DNA of 47,954 nucleotides, taken from positions 1 through 47,954 of the forward strand of contig PXRI01000024.1 of NCBI GenBank assembly GCA_003021005.1, read 5' to 3'. The notes beneath the pieces are model-generated. The model did no database searches and was not told the DNA's origin. It worked only from the letters and a program-made list of their open reading frames with translations. This document shows positions 8,093 to 16,640 of this stretch, piece by piece; position 1 is the first letter of the stretch, and every line of letters begins with the position of its first letter. This DNA is from Halobacteriales archaeon QS_1_69_70 (GTDB lineage: Archaea; Halobacteriota; Halobacteria; Halobacteriales; Haloarculaceae). Position numbers and translations under genes: made by a program.

Positions 8093-8100
8093 CTTCAAAG
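8093..8100 (+). promoter_or_regulatory. TATA-like box of the nuoJ1-N half-operon
   Basis: CTTCAAAG within AAATCTTCAAAG lies about 27 nt before the nuoJ1 ATG, the spacing of leaderless haloarchaeal transcripts. It would let nuoJ-N be transcribed despite the interruption after nuoI. Confidence 0.45.
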
Positions 8101-8124
8101 GGAACCCCGCTGCAGGGGTACACG

Positions 8125-8403
8125 ATGGCTGTGGCACCGTACGAGATGCTGGCGTTCCTCTTGTTCGCCCTCGTGACGGTCGGGGCGAGCCTGGGCGTCG
8201 TCCTGGTCCGTGACGTGTGGCACTCGGCGCTCATGTTGGGCGTCGCGCTGCTCTCGGTCGCGATCCACTACGTCCTGTTGCGAGCCGCGTTCCTGGCGGC
8301 GATGCAGGTGCTCGTGTACGTCGGCGGCGTGTTGATCCTCATCACCTTCGCCGTCATGCTGGTCCGCCGCGAGAGCGGGCCGGAGACGGAGGTGGCGCCG
8401 TGA
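8125..8403 (+). CDS. nuoJ1: NADH-quinone oxidoreductase-like subunit J, N-terminal half
   Basis: NuoJ is a small membrane subunit of the proton-pumping arm. This 92-residue protein has three hydrophobic helices and the family signature 'AAMQVLVYVGGVLILITFAV' in its third helix, the region of the pi-bulge that links quinone chemistry to pumping. In haloarchaea subunit J is split over two genes, so the short length is expected. Its TGA overlaps the GTG start of the next gene. The ATG at 8125 is chosen for its spacing to the upstream TATA-like box. Confidence 0.9.
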   Translation: MAVAPYEMLAFLLFALVTVGASLGVVLVRDVWHSALMLGVALLSVAIHYVLLRAAFLAAMQVLVYVGGVLILITFAVMLVRRESGPETEVAP

Positions 8404-8690
8404 CGACCCGGCCACGGCTCCACCGCGGCAGCAAGGTCACCGGTCTCCTCGCCGTCGGGCTGTTCGGCCTCTTCGCGGCGGTGTTTCTCACCGCCGGCTT
8501 CGGCACCGCCGAGGGGTTCGCCGACGGCTCGGTCACGCGCTCCATCGGCTACGCGATGTTCAACCTCGATGCGGGCGGCATCGAAAGCGAGGGCTTCCTC
8601 GTCGCCTTCATCACCATCGCGGTCGTGCTCGACGCCGCCCTCGACGGCGCCCTCATGCTGGCGAAACACGGCGAGGAGGACGAGGCCTGA
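8400..8690 (+). CDS. nuoJ2: NADH-quinone oxidoreductase-like subunit J, C-terminal half
   Basis: The 96-residue product supplies the remaining membrane helices of subunit J. It has two hydrophobic segments, 'LLAVGLFGLFAAVFLTAGF' and 'LVAFITIAVVLDAALDGALML'. The GTG start is chosen because it overlaps the preceding stop as GTGA, the pattern used throughout this operon. Its own stop overlaps the nuoK start. Sequence alone would not identify it; the position and the split-J arrangement do. Confidence 0.85.
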   Translation: MTTRPRLHRGSKVTGLLAVGLFGLFAAVFLTAGFGTAEGFADGSVTRSIGYAMFNLDAGGIESEGFLVAFITIAVVLDAALDGALMLAKHGEEDEA

Positions 8691-9004
8691 TGGTGCTTTC
8701 GTCCGTCCCCGCCGAGTACTACCTCGTACTGTCGGCCGCGGTGTTCTGCACCGGCCTCTTCGGCATCCTCACCCGCGAGAACGCCCTGATGTTCCTGATG
8801 AGCGTCGAACTCATGCTCAACGCCGCCAACATCAACCTCGTCGCCTTCTCCTTCTACTGGGGGACCCTCACCGGCCAGGTGTTTACGCTGTTCACGATGG
8901 CGCTCGCCGCCGCCGAGGTCGCCATCGGCATCGGCATCATCCTCGTGCTGTACCGTAACTTCGACGACGTCGACGTGACCGGGCCGACGACGCTGAGGTG
9001 GTGA
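8690..9004 (+). CDS. nuoK: NADH-quinone oxidoreductase-like subunit K
   Basis: NuoK is a three-helix antiporter-like subunit of the membrane arm. The 104-residue sequence shows the typical 'ENALMFLMSVELMLNAANIN' stretch with the conserved buried glutamate of helix 2, and 'LAAAEVAIGIGIILVLYR' with the glutamate of helix 3. Both are known to matter for proton transfer in the family. The ATG overlaps the nuoJ2 stop by one base, and the stop overlaps the nuoL start. Confidence 0.95.
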   Translation: MVLSSVPAEYYLVLSAAVFCTGLFGILTRENALMFLMSVELMLNAANINLVAFSFYWGTLTGQVFTLFTMALAAAEVAIGIGIILVLYRNFDDVDVTGPTTLRW

Positions 9005-11046
9005 CCGTGGCAGGGATCTACGCCTACGCGCCGGCCATCGCCGCGCTCCCGCTCGCGTCGTTCCTGGTCGCGCTGTTCGCCGGGCGGTGGCTGCCGAAGA
9101 AGGGCGCGCTGGCCGGCATCCTGGCGACCGGCGGCTCGCTCGTCCTCTCGGCGGTCACCCTCGTCGAACTCGTCCTGACCGGCGAGGGCTACGACGAGCG
9201 GCTGTACACCTTCGTCGCGCCCGCCGAGACCTTCGACCTCGGCTTCGGCGTCCTCATCGACCCGCTATCGGCCGCGATGCTCGTCATCGTCTCGCTCATC
9301 GCCTTCCTCGTCCACGTCTTCTCGCTCGGCTACATGAACGACGAGGGCGAACCCGGCCTCCCGCGGTACTACGCCGGCCTCGGGCTGTTCTCCTTCAGCA
9401 TGCTCGCGTTCGTGTTCGCGAGCAACCTGCTCATGGCGTTCGTCTTCTTCGAACTCGTCGGGCTCTGCTCGTGGCTGCTCATCGGCCACTGGTACCGCGA
9501 GGCGGCCCCGCCGTCGGCCGCCAAGAAGGCGTTTCTCGTCACCCGCTTCGGGGACTACTTCTTCCTCGTCGGCCTCGTCGGGGTCCTCGCGACGTTCGGC
9601 ACCGCCCGGTTCGCCGGCGAGGGCGGCTTCCCGGCCGTGGCCGAGCACGCACTCGCGGGCGAGACGACGGTGAACACCTTCGGCTTCGCACCCGAGACCT
9701 GGTTCGCCGTCCTCGGCCTCCTCGTGCTCGGCGGCGCCCTGGGGAAGTCGGCGCAGTTCCCCCTGCACACCTGGCTGCCGGACGCCATGGAGGGCCCGAC
9801 GCCGGTCTCGGCGCTCATCCACGCCGCGACGATGGTTGCCGCCGGCGTCTTCCTCCTCGCCCGGATGTACGGCTTCTACGCGCTGCTCCCGACGGTGCTT
9901 GCCATCATCGCCTTCACCGGCGGGTTCACCGCGCTTTTCGCGGCGACGATGGCCGTCGTCAAGGACGAGATCAAGCAGGTGCTCGCGTACTCGACCATCA
10001 GCCAGTACGGCTACATGATGCTCGCGCTGGGCGCGGGCGGCTACGTCGCCGCCTTCTTCCACCTCACCACCCACGCGGTGTTCAAGGCGCTCCTGTTCCT
10101 CGGCGCCGGGTCGGTCATCGTCGCGATGCACCACGAGGAGGACATGTGGCTGATGGGCGGCCTCAAAGAGGAGATGCGCGTGACGTACCTCACGTTCGTC
10201 GCCGGGTCGTTGGCGCTCGCCGGCATCTTCCCGTTCGCCGGCTTCTGGTCGAAGGACGAGGTGCTGTTCGAGACGCTCGTCCACGGCCTCGGGGCGAACC
10301 CGCTCTTGCTCGGCGGCTACCTGCTCGGGCTCTCGGCCGTGTTCGTCACCGGCTTCTACACCCTCCGGATGGTGATGCTCACGTTCCACGGCGACCCCCG
10401 GACCGACGCGGCTGCCGACCCCCACGGCGTCGGCTGGAACGTGAAGTTCCCGCTCGCCGTCCTCGGCGTCCTCGCGACGGTCGGCGGCTACCTCAACCCG
10501 GCCCCGCTCGCGAAGCTCACCGGCGCCGAGGTCGACTTCCTCCACCGCTACCTCGACGGCCCGGCCAGCGAGGAGCTGCTGACGAGCGCCCACCACTACG
10601 GCGACCTGACCCACAAGTGGGCGGGCTACACCGCTGGCTCGGTCGCGGGCAGCGAGAGCGCGACGATGCTCGCCGGCGCCGGCCTCAGTCTCGCGCTCGC
10701 GCTCGCCGGCGCCGGCACCGCCTTCGTGCTGTACCGCGGCCCGGACCCGGACAGACACACCGAGGGGCTCGGCGACCTCCGGACGGTCCTCGTGTCCAAC
10801 TACTACCAGGACGAGTACCAGGTGTGGCTCGCCGAGGGGCTGACGCTCCGTGCCGCGACCGCCGCCGACACGTTCGACCAGGGCGTCATCGACGGCGCCG
10901 TCGACACCGTCTCCAGCGTCAGCCTGTTCTCCGGCGACCGCCTCCGACGGCTCCAGACCGGGGTCGTGACCAACTACGCCGCGCTCATCGCGCTCTCCGT
11001 GCTCCTGGGTCTCGCCGCGTTCGCCGTCGTCGGGGGGTGGCTGTAG
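9001..11046 (+). CDS. nuoL: NADH-quinone oxidoreductase-like subunit L
   Basis: NuoL is the distal antiporter-like pump subunit with the long lateral helix. The 681 residues include the core 'FPLHTWLPDAMEGPTPVSAL' and the Lys-containing 'AVVKDEIKQVLAYSTISQYG', both hallmarks of the proton-translocating Mrp-like domain. The GTG at 9001 is preferred over a GTG one codon upstream because it forms a GTGA overlap with nuoK. The C-terminal part (about residue 560 on) holds the amphipathic arm and final helix. The gene is intact. Confidence 0.95.
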   Translation: MTVAGIYAYAPAIAALPLASFLVALFAGRWLPKKGALAGILATGGSLVLSAVTLVELVLTGEGYDERLYTFVAPAETFDLGFGVLIDPLSAAMLVIVSLIAFLVHVFSLGYMNDEGEPGLPRYYAGLGLFSFSMLAFVFASNLLMAFVFFELVGLCSWLLIGHWYREAAPPSAAKKAFLVTRFGDYFFLVGLVGVLATFGTARFAGEGGFPAVAEHALAGETTVNTFGFAPETWFAVLGLLVLGGALGKSAQFPLHTWLPDAMEGPTPVSALIHAATMVAAGVFLLARMYGFYALLPTVLAIIAFTGGFTALFAATMAVVKDEIKQVLAYSTISQYGYMMLALGAGGYVAAFFHLTTHAVFKALLFLGAGSVIVAMHHEEDMWLMGGLKEEMRVTYLTFVAGSLALAGIFPFAGFWSKDEVLFETLVHGLGANPLLLGGYLLGLSAVFVTGFYTLRMVMLTFHGDPRTDAAADPHGVGWNVKFPLAVLGVLATVGGYLNPAPLAKLTGAEVDFLHRYLDGPASEELLTSAHHYGDLTHKWAGYTAGSVAGSESATMLAGAGLSLALALAGAGTAFVLYRGPDPDRHTEGLGDLRTVLVSNYYQDEYQVWLAEGLTLRAATAADTFDQGVIDGAVDTVSSVSLFSGDRLRRLQTGVVTNYAALIALSVLLGLAAFAVVGGWL

Positions 11047-12597
11047 GTGCTGGTCGAGGCCCTCATCGCGGTCCCCCTGGTCGGCGCCGCCGTCGTCGCG
11101 GTCGCGCCGAACGAGTACGCCGAACGACTCGCCCTCGGCGTCTCCGCCGTCCCGCTCGTCGGCTCGCTGTACATGTACCTCGCCTTCGACGGCAGCGGGA
11201 ACGCGCTGTTGGGCGGCGACGTCGCCTACGAGACGTTCTTCGAGTGGCTGACGCTCGGGCCCTACGCCGTCAACTACCACGTGGGGCTGGACGGCGTCTC
11301 GCTGCCGCTCGTCGTCATGACCACGGTGTTGACGACGCTGTCGATCCTCAGCGCCTGGACGCCCATCGACGACCGGCAGCGCCAGTTCTACGGCCTGATG
11401 CTGTTCATGGAGGCCGCACTCGTCGGCGTGTTCGCCGCGCTCGACTTCCTGTTGTGGTTCGTGTTCTGGGAGGCCGTGCTGGTCCCGATGTACTTCCTCA
11501 TCGGCGTCTGGGGCGGCCCGCGGCGGAAGTACGCCGCGATCAAGTTCTTCGTCTACACGAACATCGCGTCGCTCGTGATGTTCATCGGCTTCTTCGCCCT
11601 CGTGTTCGGACTCGGCGACGCCGTCGGCTCGACCGGCCTGCCGGAGATCGCCCAGGCGCTGCGGGCCGGCCAGCTCGGCGCGCTCGGCCTGCCCGGCACC
11701 GGCGCCGCCATCCCGGCCGACGTCCTGGCGCTTTCCGCGTTCGTCGCCATGTTCGTCGGGTTCGCGGTGAAGGTCCCGGTCGTGCCGTTCCACACCTGGC
11801 TGCCGGACGCCCACGTCGAGGCCCCGACGCCGGCGTCGGTCATGTTGGCCGGCGTGCTCCTGAAGATGGGGACCTACGCCCTCCTGCGGTTCAACTTCAC
11901 GATGCTGCCGGAGCAGGCGACGACGCTTGCCGTCCCCATCGCCGCCGTCGCCGTCGTCTCCGTCATCTACGGCGCGCTGCTCGCGCTCGCCCAGTCGGAC
12001 CTAAAGCGCATCGTGGCGTACTCGTCGGTGTCCTCGATGGGCTACGTCATCCTCGGGCTCGTCGCGTACAGCTACTACGGGGTCGGCGGCGCCACCTTCC
12101 AGATGATCGCCCACGGCCTCATCTCGGGGCTGCTGTTCATGACGGTCGGCGTGTTCTACAACGCTACCCACACCCGGATGGTCGGCGACATGTCCGGGCT
12201 GGCCGACCGGATGCCCGTCACCGCGAGCGTCTTCGTCGCCGGCGCGTTCGCCTACATGGGGCTGCCGCTCATGGCGGGCTTCGCCGCGGAACTCTTCATC
12301 TTCCTCGGCGCCTTCCGGTCGACCGTGCTGCCCGCCGCGCCGCTGTTCACGGCGGCCGCGATGTTCGGCATCGTCGTCGTCGCCGGCTACCTGCTGTGGG
12401 CGATGCAGCGGTCGCTGTTCGGCCCGTTCCGGCTCGAGACCGACTACGACGTCGGGCGGGCACCCGTCCACGACGTCGCCGCCATCGTGACGCTCGTGGG
12501 TCTCATCGTCCTGCTCGGCACCGCCCCGGAGCTCCTCTACGACATGATGAGCGACGCGACGATCGACGTGGTCGAGATGGGCGGTGAGTTGCCGTGA
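11047..12597 (+). CDS. nuoM: NADH-quinone oxidoreductase-like subunit M
   Basis: NuoM is the second antiporter-like pump subunit. The 516-residue protein has about 13 hydrophobic helices, the conserved Glu of 'FWEAVLVPMYFLIGVWGG', the core motif 'VPFHTWLPDAHVEAPTPASV' and the Lys-containing 'LAQSDLKRIVAYSSVSSMG'. The GTG start follows the nuoL TAG stop directly. Its stop overlaps the nuoN start (GTGA). The gene is intact. Confidence 0.95.
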   Translation: MLVEALIAVPLVGAAVVAVAPNEYAERLALGVSAVPLVGSLYMYLAFDGSGNALLGGDVAYETFFEWLTLGPYAVNYHVGLDGVSLPLVVMTTVLTTLSILSAWTPIDDRQRQFYGLMLFMEAALVGVFAALDFLLWFVFWEAVLVPMYFLIGVWGGPRRKYAAIKFFVYTNIASLVMFIGFFALVFGLGDAVGSTGLPEIAQALRAGQLGALGLPGTGAAIPADVLALSAFVAMFVGFAVKVPVVPFHTWLPDAHVEAPTPASVMLAGVLLKMGTYALLRFNFTMLPEQATTLAVPIAAVAVVSVIYGALLALAQSDLKRIVAYSSVSSMGYVILGLVAYSYYGVGGATFQMIAHGLISGLLFMTVGVFYNATHTRMVGDMSGLADRMPVTASVFVAGAFAYMGLPLMAGFAAELFIFLGAFRSTVLPAAPLFTAAAMFGIVVVAGYLLWAMQRSLFGPFRLETDYDVGRAPVHDVAAIVTLVGLIVLLGTAPELLYDMMSDATIDVVEMGGELP

Positions 12598-14093
12598 GCC
12601 GGCACTGGCTGGTGCTCGCGCCGGCCGGGGCGTTCCTCGCCGCCGCGCTAGCACTGTTCGTCATCGACGCCGTCGACCGCGACTCCACGAACCCGACGGT
12701 GTTGTCGGCGGTCGCGACGGCCGGCGGGGTCGTTGCCGCCGCCGCCTCCGCCGTCCTCCTTCTGTCGAACGCGGCGACGCTGCCCGCGGAGCTGTTCGGC
12801 GGCCAGCTCGTCGTCGACGGGACGAGCCTCATCTTCACGTTCATCTTCGGCAGCGTGACCGCCCTCGTCTCGCTCGCGTCGCTGGACTACACCCGTGGCC
12901 TGCCGTTCCGGGCCGAGTACTACCTGCTCGTCACGCTCGCCGCCACCGGGATGTCCCTGATGGCGTCGGCCAACAGCCTCGCCGTCGTGTTCGTCGCACT
13001 CGAACTGTCGAGCCTCCCGTCGTACGCCCTCGTGGCGTACCTCAAGCACAACCGCGGCTCGGTCGAGGCCGCTCTCAAGTACTTCCTCGTCGGCGCGCTG
13101 TCGTCGAGCATCCTCCTGTACGGCATCTCGCTCGTGTACGCCGCCACCGGGAGCCTCCTGTTCGCGGACGTCGCGTCGGCGGCCGGCGAGGCCGCCGCCA
13201 CCTACCCGGGGGTCCTCGGGGTCGGCATCCTCCTGGTGCTCGGCGGGGTCGCGTTCAAGACCGCCTCCGTGCCCTTCCACTTCTGGGCGCCGGCCGCCTA
13301 CGAGGGCGCGCCCGCGCCGGTCGCGGCCTTCCTTTCGTCGGCCTCGAAAGCCGCAGGGTTCGTCGTCGCGTTCCGCGTGTTCGTCGTCGCGTTCCCCATC
13401 GACGCCGTCGCGAACCCGTCGACGTACGCCGTCGACTGGGTGCTGGCCTTTACCGTCCTGGCCGTCCTCACCATGACGATCGGGAACTTCGCCGCGGCGA
13501 CCCAAGAGGAGGTGAAACGAATGTTGGCGTACTCCTCGATCGGCCACGCCGGCTACGTCCTCATGGGGCTGGCCGCCCTGACGGGCGTCGGCGGCGTCGA
13601 CGCCGAGTCGACGGCGCTCGGCGCGAGCATGCTCCACCTGCTCGTCTACGGGTTCATGAACACCGGGGCGTTCCTCTTCATCGCACTCGGCGAACACTGG
13701 GAACTCGGACGGACCTTCGAGGCGTACAACGGACTCGCGGAGGACGCGCCGGTCGCCTGCGTCGCCATGACCGTCTTCATGTTCTCTCTGGCCGGCCTCC
13801 CGGTCGGCGGCGGGTTCCTCTCGAAGTACTTCCTCGTTGTCGGCGCCATCGGCGCCGGCGTCTGGTGGCTCGGCGCGGTCCTCGCGGTCAACAGCGCCCT
13901 GAGCCTGTTCTACTACAGCCGCGTCGTGAAGGCGATGTGGATCGAAGCCCCCGCCGACGACCGCGAGATAGAGGGCTATCCGCCGGCGCTGTACGCCGCC
14001 ATCGTCACGGCCGCCGTCGTGACCGTCCTGCTCCTGCCGGGTCTCGCAGTCTTCGACGGGGCGGCGTTCGACGCCGCCGCGGCACTGTTGTAG
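12594..14093 (+). CDS. nuoN: NADH-quinone oxidoreductase-like subunit N
   Basis: NuoN is the third antiporter-like pump subunit, and this gene closes the operon. The 499 residues show 'ALELSSLPSYALVAYLKHN', the core 'VPFHFWAPAAYEGAPAPVAA' and 'ATQEEVKRMLAYSSIGHAGY', all typical of the family. It ends with TAG. The next gene has its own promoter. The gene set contains no nuoE, F or G, so this is the electron-input-less form found in archaea, whose donor is not evident here. Confidence 0.95.
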   Translation: MSRHWLVLAPAGAFLAAALALFVIDAVDRDSTNPTVLSAVATAGGVVAAAASAVLLLSNAATLPAELFGGQLVVDGTSLIFTFIFGSVTALVSLASLDYTRGLPFRAEYYLLVTLAATGMSLMASANSLAVVFVALELSSLPSYALVAYLKHNRGSVEAALKYFLVGALSSSILLYGISLVYAATGSLLFADVASAAGEAAATYPGVLGVGILLVLGGVAFKTASVPFHFWAPAAYEGAPAPVAAFLSSASKAAGFVVAFRVFVVAFPIDAVANPSTYAVDWVLAFTVLAVLTMTIGNFAAATQEEVKRMLAYSSIGHAGYVLMGLAALTGVGGVDAESTALGASMLHLLVYGFMNTGAFLFIALGEHWELGRTFEAYNGLAEDAPVACVAMTVFMFSLAGLPVGGGFLSKYFLVVGAIGAGVWWLGAVLAVNSALSLFYYSRVVKAMWIEAPADDREIEGYPPALYAAIVTAAVVTVLLLPGLAVFDGAAFDAAAALL

Positions 14094-14133
14094 GGCGATA
14101 CGTCCGGGCCCGCCCCAACCGGGCGTCCAGCAC

Positions 14134-14141
14134 GTTTTAAT
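14134..14141 (+). promoter_or_regulatory. TATA-like box of the TrkA-DHH gene
   Basis: GTTTTAAT lies 24-31 nt before the ATG at 14165, which predicts a leaderless transcript. It sits in the 71-nt gap after nuoN and separates this gene from the nuo operon. Confidence 0.6.
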
Positions 14142-14164
14142 CCCGGGCCGACCCACCGGCCGGT

Positions 14165-15631
14165 ATGGACCGGCTGGTGCTCGGCGCCGGATCGGCCGGC
14201 ACGCCGCTGCTCGACCGGTTGGCCGACCGGCCGGGGTCGCTCTCGGTCCTGGTCGCCGACGACGGGCAGGCAGCGGCGCTCCGCGAGGAGGGCATCGACG
14301 CCCGCACCGTGGAACTCACCGACCCGCGGGCCGTCCGCACCGTCGCCGGCCCGGTCGACAGCGTCGTCACCTACCCGGACACCCACGACCACGCGCCCGC
14401 GCTGGCCGACAGCGCCAGGCGCGCGTACCCGGACGCCGTCGTCGTGGCCTGTCTCGGGTCGGCCCTCGGAGCGGGCGACCGCGCCGCCGTCGGCGAGCAC
14501 GCCGACCGGATCGTCGACCCCGACGTCGAGACCGCCTCGAGCATCCTCGAACGGGCCGACGACACGGGCATCCGGCCGCGCCGGCTCCAGCGGACGGTCC
14601 GGTCGATAGACGGCCCGCTCGGCGTGTTCGCCCACGACGACCCCGACCCGGACGCCATCGCCGCGGCGGTGTGTCTGTCCCGCATCGCCGAGCGGACCGG
14701 CACCGACGCCGAGGTCTGCTACTACGGCGACATCGACCACCAGGAGAACCGCGCGCTGGTCAACCTCCTGGAGTACGACCTGCGGAACCTCGACCCCGAC
14801 CACGACGTCTCCGAGTTCGCCGGCGTCGCCCTGGTGGACCACTCCCGCCCCGGGATCAACAGCGGCCTCCCGGCGTCAACGCCGATCGACGTGGTGATCG
14901 ACCACCACCCGCCGCGGGCGCCCGTCGAGGCGCGGTTCGTCGACCTCCGGAGCGGCGCCGGCGCGACCTGCGCGCTGATGGCGGACTACCTCCGACTGCT
15001 CGACGTCGAGCCGACGACCCACGTCGCGACGGGCCTCCTGTACGGCCTCCGGACGGACACGAGCGACTTCACGCGACAGGTCTCGACCCGGGACTTCGAG
15101 GCCGCGGCGTTGCTCGTCGAGTACGCCGACCACGGCGCGCTCCAGCGGATCGAGTCGCCGAGCCTCTCCGCCGAGACGCTGGACACCGTCGCCGACGCGG
15201 CCCGCAACCGGCGCGTCGAGGGCGACGTCGCGACGACCTGCGTGGGGGAGCTGTCGGCGCGGGACGCGCTGGCCCAGTCGGCCGATCGGCTCCTGGAGCT
15301 GGATGCCGTCTCCACCACGCTCGTGTTCGGGTTCACCGACGACGTCGTCCACGTGTCGGCCCGCTCCCGGGAGGCCGACGTGGACCTGGGCGAAGTGCTC
15401 CGGGAGGCGTTCGGCCGGATCGGCAGCGCCGGCGGCCACGCCCGGATGGCGGGCGCCCAGATCCCCGCCGGGATACTCACAGAGGAGACGGGGCCGGCCG
15501 AACGCGGCGACGTGATCGAAGAGGTCGTGGTCGACCGGTTCTACGAGGCGCTCGACACCGGCGTCGGCCGGGCCACGTCGGCCGACTACGGCCGGTTCCT
15601 CGGGGCCGGCGACCCCGACGACGCCCAGTGA
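14165..15631 (+). CDS. TrkA-N / DHH-DHHA1 phosphoesterase (NrnA-like)
   Basis: The 488-residue protein starts with a Rossmann-type TrkA-N domain (about 1-120, 'VLGAGSAGTPLLDRL'). A DHH phosphoesterase follows, with the metal-binding 'HDDPDPDAIAAA' (158-168), 'LVDHS' and the name-giving DHH at 246-248. A DHHA1 part near the C terminus has 'SAGGHARMAGAQI'. DHH-DHHA1 enzymes of this kind cleave short oligonucleotides or cyclic dinucleotides; the nucleotide-binding-type N-terminal domain suggests regulation by a ligand, which is an inference. All metal-binding residues I can identify are present. It is monocistronic, with a leaderless-type promoter. The exact substrate is unknown. Confidence 0.85.
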   Translation: MDRLVLGAGSAGTPLLDRLADRPGSLSVLVADDGQAAALREEGIDARTVELTDPRAVRTVAGPVDSVVTYPDTHDHAPALADSARRAYPDAVVVACLGSALGAGDRAAVGEHADRIVDPDVETASSILERADDTGIRPRRLQRTVRSIDGPLGVFAHDDPDPDAIAAAVCLSRIAERTGTDAEVCYYGDIDHQENRALVNLLEYDLRNLDPDHDVSEFAGVALVDHSRPGINSGLPASTPIDVVIDHHPPRAPVEARFVDLRSGAGATCALMADYLRLLDVEPTTHVATGLLYGLRTDTSDFTRQVSTRDFEAAALLVEYADHGALQRIESPSLSAETLDTVADAARNRRVEGDVATTCVGELSARDALAQSADRLLELDAVSTTLVFGFTDDVVHVSARSREADVDLGEVLREAFGRIGSAGGHARMAGAQIPAGILTEETGPAERGDVIEEVVVDRFYEALDTGVGRATSADYGRFLGAGDPDDAQ

Positions 15632-15632
15632 G

Positions 15633-15640
15633 GCTTATAG
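15633..15640 (+). promoter_or_regulatory. TATA-like box of the CBS-domain gene
   Basis: GCTTATAG lies 26-33 nt before the ATG at 15666. This spacing supports that ATG over an in-frame ATG at 15642, which would overlap the promoter itself. Confidence 0.6.
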
Positions 15641-15665
15641 GATGCCGGCCCCTTCCGTTCGGACG

Positions 15666-16484
15666 ATGGTCGAAGAGGCCCCCGCGAGGACCTCCCGGGA
15701 CAAACCACGGGTGAAGGACTACATGACCCGCGACGTGGTGACGGTCTCGCCGGGGGACGCCGTCGTCGAGGTCGCCGAACGGATCGCCGACAGTCACGCT
15801 CACAGCGGATTCCCGGTGTGTGACGGGCGGCGCGTCGAGGGCTTCGTCAGCGCCCGGGACCTGCTGCTCGCCGAGGACCGCGCCCAGATCTTCACCGTGA
15901 TGACCGACGACATCATCGTCGCCCACCCGGAGATGAAGATCACCGACGCGGCCCGCGTCATCCTCCGGTCCGGCATCCAGCGGCTGCCGGTCGTCGACGA
16001 CGCCGGCAACCTCGCCGGCATCATCTCGAACGCCGACGTCATCCGGTCGCAGATCGAGCGCGCGACCCCCGAGAAGGTCGGGAAGCTACAGCGCACCCTC
16101 GAGAGCATCCACGGCGCCGACGCCGCCCAGGAGCGACGCACCGTCGAGCTATCGGCGCTGACGCCCACCCAGACCAAGGTCTACACCGACGAGCTGGAGG
16201 GCCGCACCTACGAGCTGGAACACGGGCTGGCGGAGCCGCTCGTCGTCATCGACAACGCCGGCGAACTCCTGCTCGCGGACGGCCACCACCGCGTGAAGGC
16301 CGCAGCGCGGCTCGAAATTAACGAGATGGACGCCTACGTCATCGTCCTGGATCGACGCGTCGAACTGGGGATGGCCGAGACCGCCCGGGAGGCCGACCTG
16401 GCGTCGATCGCGGACATCGAGGAGGTCGACTACGCCCACCACCCGCTGGTCGAGACCACGACGCGGCTCCAGGACCACGAGTAG
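15666..16484 (+). CDS. CBS-pair protein with C-terminal ParB/sulfiredoxin-like domain
   Basis: The 272-residue protein has two CBS domains in tandem (about 15-130, starting 'VKDYMTRDVVTVSPGDAVVEVA'), the fold that binds adenine nucleotides. A ParB/Srx-like domain follows (about 160-250), with 'EPLVVIDNAGELLLADGHHR' ending in the GHHR motif at 206-209. That motif resembles the GxxR nucleotide-binding motif of ParB-like domains, which in relatives act as CTPases, nucleases or kinases. Haloarchaea commonly carry this combination. It may couple nucleotide sensing to an enzymatic domain, but no partner is evident. The stop at 16484 is followed by a fairly AT-rich gap. Confidence 0.8.
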   Translation: MVEEAPARTSRDKPRVKDYMTRDVVTVSPGDAVVEVAERIADSHAHSGFPVCDGRRVEGFVSARDLLLAEDRAQIFTVMTDDIIVAHPEMKITDAARVILRSGIQRLPVVDDAGNLAGIISNADVIRSQIERATPEKVGKLQRTLESIHGADAAQERRTVELSALTPTQTKVYTDELEGRTYELEHGLAEPLVVIDNAGELLLADGHHRVKAAARLEINEMDAYVIVLDRRVELGMAETAREADLASIADIEEVDYAHHPLVETTTRLQDHE

Positions 16485-16640
16485 GCCGTCGCCATCGGAT
16501 TCGACGGGACGTGCAATCGAAGGGACCGACGGTAGCAAAAGACCCTCCGGTAACGTAGTTGGGCAAGGTCTAAACGTCGGTGTTACGTGAGATAAAGATA
16601 GGAGCGCGACATGGATTCGTATCGAAGGCGGTGAGACGAC

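Noticed and set aside
8125-8690. nuoJ broken into two pieces by mutation
   Set aside because: The two halves overlap cleanly as GTGA and split nuoJ genes are normal in haloarchaea, unlike the other disrupted genes here.
9265-11814. An 849-codon minus-strand frame opposite nuoL-nuoM
   Set aside because: Strongly biased, Glu/Arg/His-rich product and complete overlap with conserved genes; a composition artefact.
9087-12587. A very long open frame (over 1,100 codons) overlapping nuoL and nuoM in another frame
   Set aside because: It is the shadow of two well-identified genes in GC-rich DNA; its product is mostly Arg, Pro and Gly with no domain.
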